The notes under the pieces: model-generated
Database searches by the model: none
Seen by the model: only the letters and a program-made list of their open reading frames with translations
Told to the model about the DNA's origin: nothing
Made by a program: the position numbers and the translations under genes
From: Candidatus Heimdallarchaeota archaeon
Lineage (GTDB): Archaea; Asgardarchaeota; Heimdallarchaeia; JABLTI01
Reading direction: 5' to 3'
Length of the DNA: 64,000 nt
NCBI GenBank assembly: GCA_019894765.1
Contig: JAGXNT010000046.1
Coordinates: forward strand, 16,462 to 80,461
Part shown: positions 63,358 to 64,000 of the stretch, in pieces
Numbering within the stretch: position 1 is the stretch's first letter
Layout of the letters: each line of letters starts with the position of its first letter

Positions 63358-63465
63358 ATGAATAAAGAATCAAAAAAAGAAAAAAGAAAGAAAAAAAGTA
63401 GATCCAAAATGAGGATGGGTTACTACAAATGGGATGTCATTACCTACATGGGACGAGATTGGTGA
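63358..63465 (+). CDS. Basic 35-residue mini-protein
   Basis: A very short gene with a good ribosome site (GGAGGA, eight to nine bases before the ATG). The first 17 residues are Lys/Ser/Arg (MNKESKKEKRKKKSRSK), then an aromatic segment (GYYKWDV) and a terminal MGRDW. An ATG at 63331 in the same frame would add nine residues. Strong promoter and ribosome site argue that it is real. Function unknown. Confidence 0.55.
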   Translation: MNKESKKEKRKKKSRSKMRMGYYKWDVITYMGRDW

Positions 63466-63823
63466 ATAGTATAATGCCTTGTCCCGGATTTTCTTATATC
63501 AGTTACTAAAATTATTTCTTAGAATATTTTGAGCTTAGTAAAATCACTATTTTTAATGAAACAAGAAGAATTGGCAGGCGCGAGGGGATTCGAACCCCCG
63601 ACTGAAGCGGATTAAGTTCTCGATTTGATGTTAAATTGAATTCTGTTAAACTTTTCTTCTTCATTCATAATATACAAAACCATCCTGACGGAGCATCTCT
63701 CCTAGGCAAAATATAGTAATATATAGTTAACTAATTTTTATTCGTGACTAAAATTATTCTATCTCTGCATAAAAAAGGGGGGAAAAAGAAAAAAAGCGGA
63801 AGAGGAAAACTAGTTCCTTCTTC
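63466..63823. other. Non-coding stretch with a tRNA-like 3' half
   Basis: No protein gene is supported. It holds the tRNA-like fragment listed separately, then AT-rich DNA with a hairpin-like block (63675-63705 on the minus strand: GGAG and CTCC around AGATG) and T-runs that may end the minus-strand gene at the window edge. Confidence 0.4.
63572..63612 (-). tRNA. tRNA-like 3' half, orphan (possible split-tRNA half or remnant)
   Basis: On the minus strand it reads CCGCT (3' anticodon-stem side), a variable part, a complete T-arm (GGGGG, TTCGAAT, CCCCT), acceptor 3' strand CGCGCCT, discriminator G and an encoded CCA. No matching 5' part (an acceptor AGGCGCG, a D-arm or AGCGG) was seen upstream on the same strand up to the window end. 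The 3' flank (CCAATTCTTCTT) is the same as after tRNA-Asn. Either the 3' half of a split tRNA, an unusually long-intron gene, or a remnant. Confidence 0.6.
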
Positions 63824-64000
63824 TTACCAACCCCATCCTCCACCGGGATAATCAGTAGGGTCATTGGGATCAGTACCATTGATGATCTCATAAAGATCGT
63901 CATAACCATCATTATCCGAATCAGAGTCTTCGGGATCAGTTTGGTAACTATTCACTTCTAAACCATCCAGTAAGCCATCGTTGTCACAATCATTATCTAA
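63824..64000 (-). CDS. C-terminus of a calcium-repeat (TSP3/dockerin-like) secreted protein, partial
   Basis: Fifty-eight codons run from the window edge to a TAA at 63824. They read as acidic loops, DNDCDNDGLLDGLE and DSDNDGYDDLYE, then PNDPTDYPGGGWGW. These D-x-D-x-D-G loops are typical of thrombospondin type 3/dockerin calcium-binding repeats of surface proteins. The start and most of the protein lie outside the window. Confidence 0.75.
   Translation of the reverse strand, partial: LDNDCDNDGLLDGLEVNSYQTDPEDSDSDNDGYDDLYEIINGTDPNDPTDYPGGGWGW

Noticed and set aside
63670..63710. 5' half of the orphan tRNA
   Set aside because: The hairpin GGAG/CTCC here resembles a D-arm but no acceptor complementary to CGCGCCT precedes it.
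1..64000. Insertion sequences, CRISPR arrays or prophage genes
   Set aside because: No transposase, integrase, repeat-spacer pattern or phage structural gene was found.

Overview
The window looks like chromosomal DNA of an Asgard archaeon. The archaeal signs are the PolD large subunit (DP2), ribosomal proteins eL8, eS28 and eL24, an archaeal SRP RNA, an intron-bearing tRNA-Asn, TATA-type promoters, many TTG/GTG starts and Tsr3. The Asgard signs are eukaryote-like proteins: a Rab/Ras-type GTPase, an Rpn11/CSN5-like JAMM protease, a roadblock/LC7 protein, a translin and a zinc-module/DA1 peptidase. The DNA is AT-rich. Citrate synthase with aconitase and a complex I/Mrp-like membrane module would suit a Heimdallarchaeia-like lineage, but that placement is an inference.

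Layout. 1-7.1 kb: a 5'-truncated site-2 protease and a tRNA thiolase (+), then an FMN hydroxyacid dehydrogenase and an overlapping citrate synthase-aconitase pair (-). 7.2-7.6 kb: SRP RNA (+). 7.6-12.2 kb (-): a TPR-like protein, eL24, eS28, eL8, two HEAT proteins and type 2 IPP isomerase. 12.3-22.2 kb: membrane proteins, the tail-anchored JAMM protein, a PRC-barrel-like protein, a methyltransferase, a DUF362 ferredoxin, the Rab-like GTPase facing a coiled-coil gene, a radical SAM enzyme and a lone Lrp ligand domain. 22.3-28.9 kb: Tsr3, a YchF/Ygr210-type GTPase with a DUF2095-like partner (+), then GlmM, a GlmU-like protein and a radical SAM enzyme (-).

29-37.5 kb: a winged-helix regulator, three small membrane proteins, the zinc-module/DA1 peptidase, a GGCT-like protein, a GT-C glycosyltransferase, a longin-like protein, a lipase-like hydrolase and two tandem Cys-rich mini-proteins. 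37.5-46.7 kb: a lone EutA, a third HEAT protein, ComB, an orphan OppC permease, tRNA-Asn(GTT), an MFS transporter and an unknown protein with an Ala/Ser/Thr linker. 46.8-51.4 kb: five tightly packed membrane genes resembling NuoJ/K/L/M or Mrp subunits. 51.5-63.2 kb: DP2, Pcm, an epimerase, a prenyl diphosphate synthase facing a GDPD, a roadblock protein, translin, an unknown 445-residue protein and a RibL-like enzyme. The last kilobase has a 35-codon basic mini-gene, a tRNA-like 3' half without a visible 5' half, and the C-terminus of a calcium-repeat protein running off the edge.

Most genes are housekeeping: lipid precursors, amino-sugar nucleotides, TCA entry, translation and replication. 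The features that deserve most attention are the zinc-module/DA1 peptidase, the tail-anchored Rpn11-like protease, the GTPase with a zinc-ribbon tail, the minimal antiporter-like cluster with one degenerate channel subunit, the tandem Cys-rich mini-proteins and the orphan tRNA 3' half. No insertion sequence, CRISPR array, rRNA or prophage was seen.
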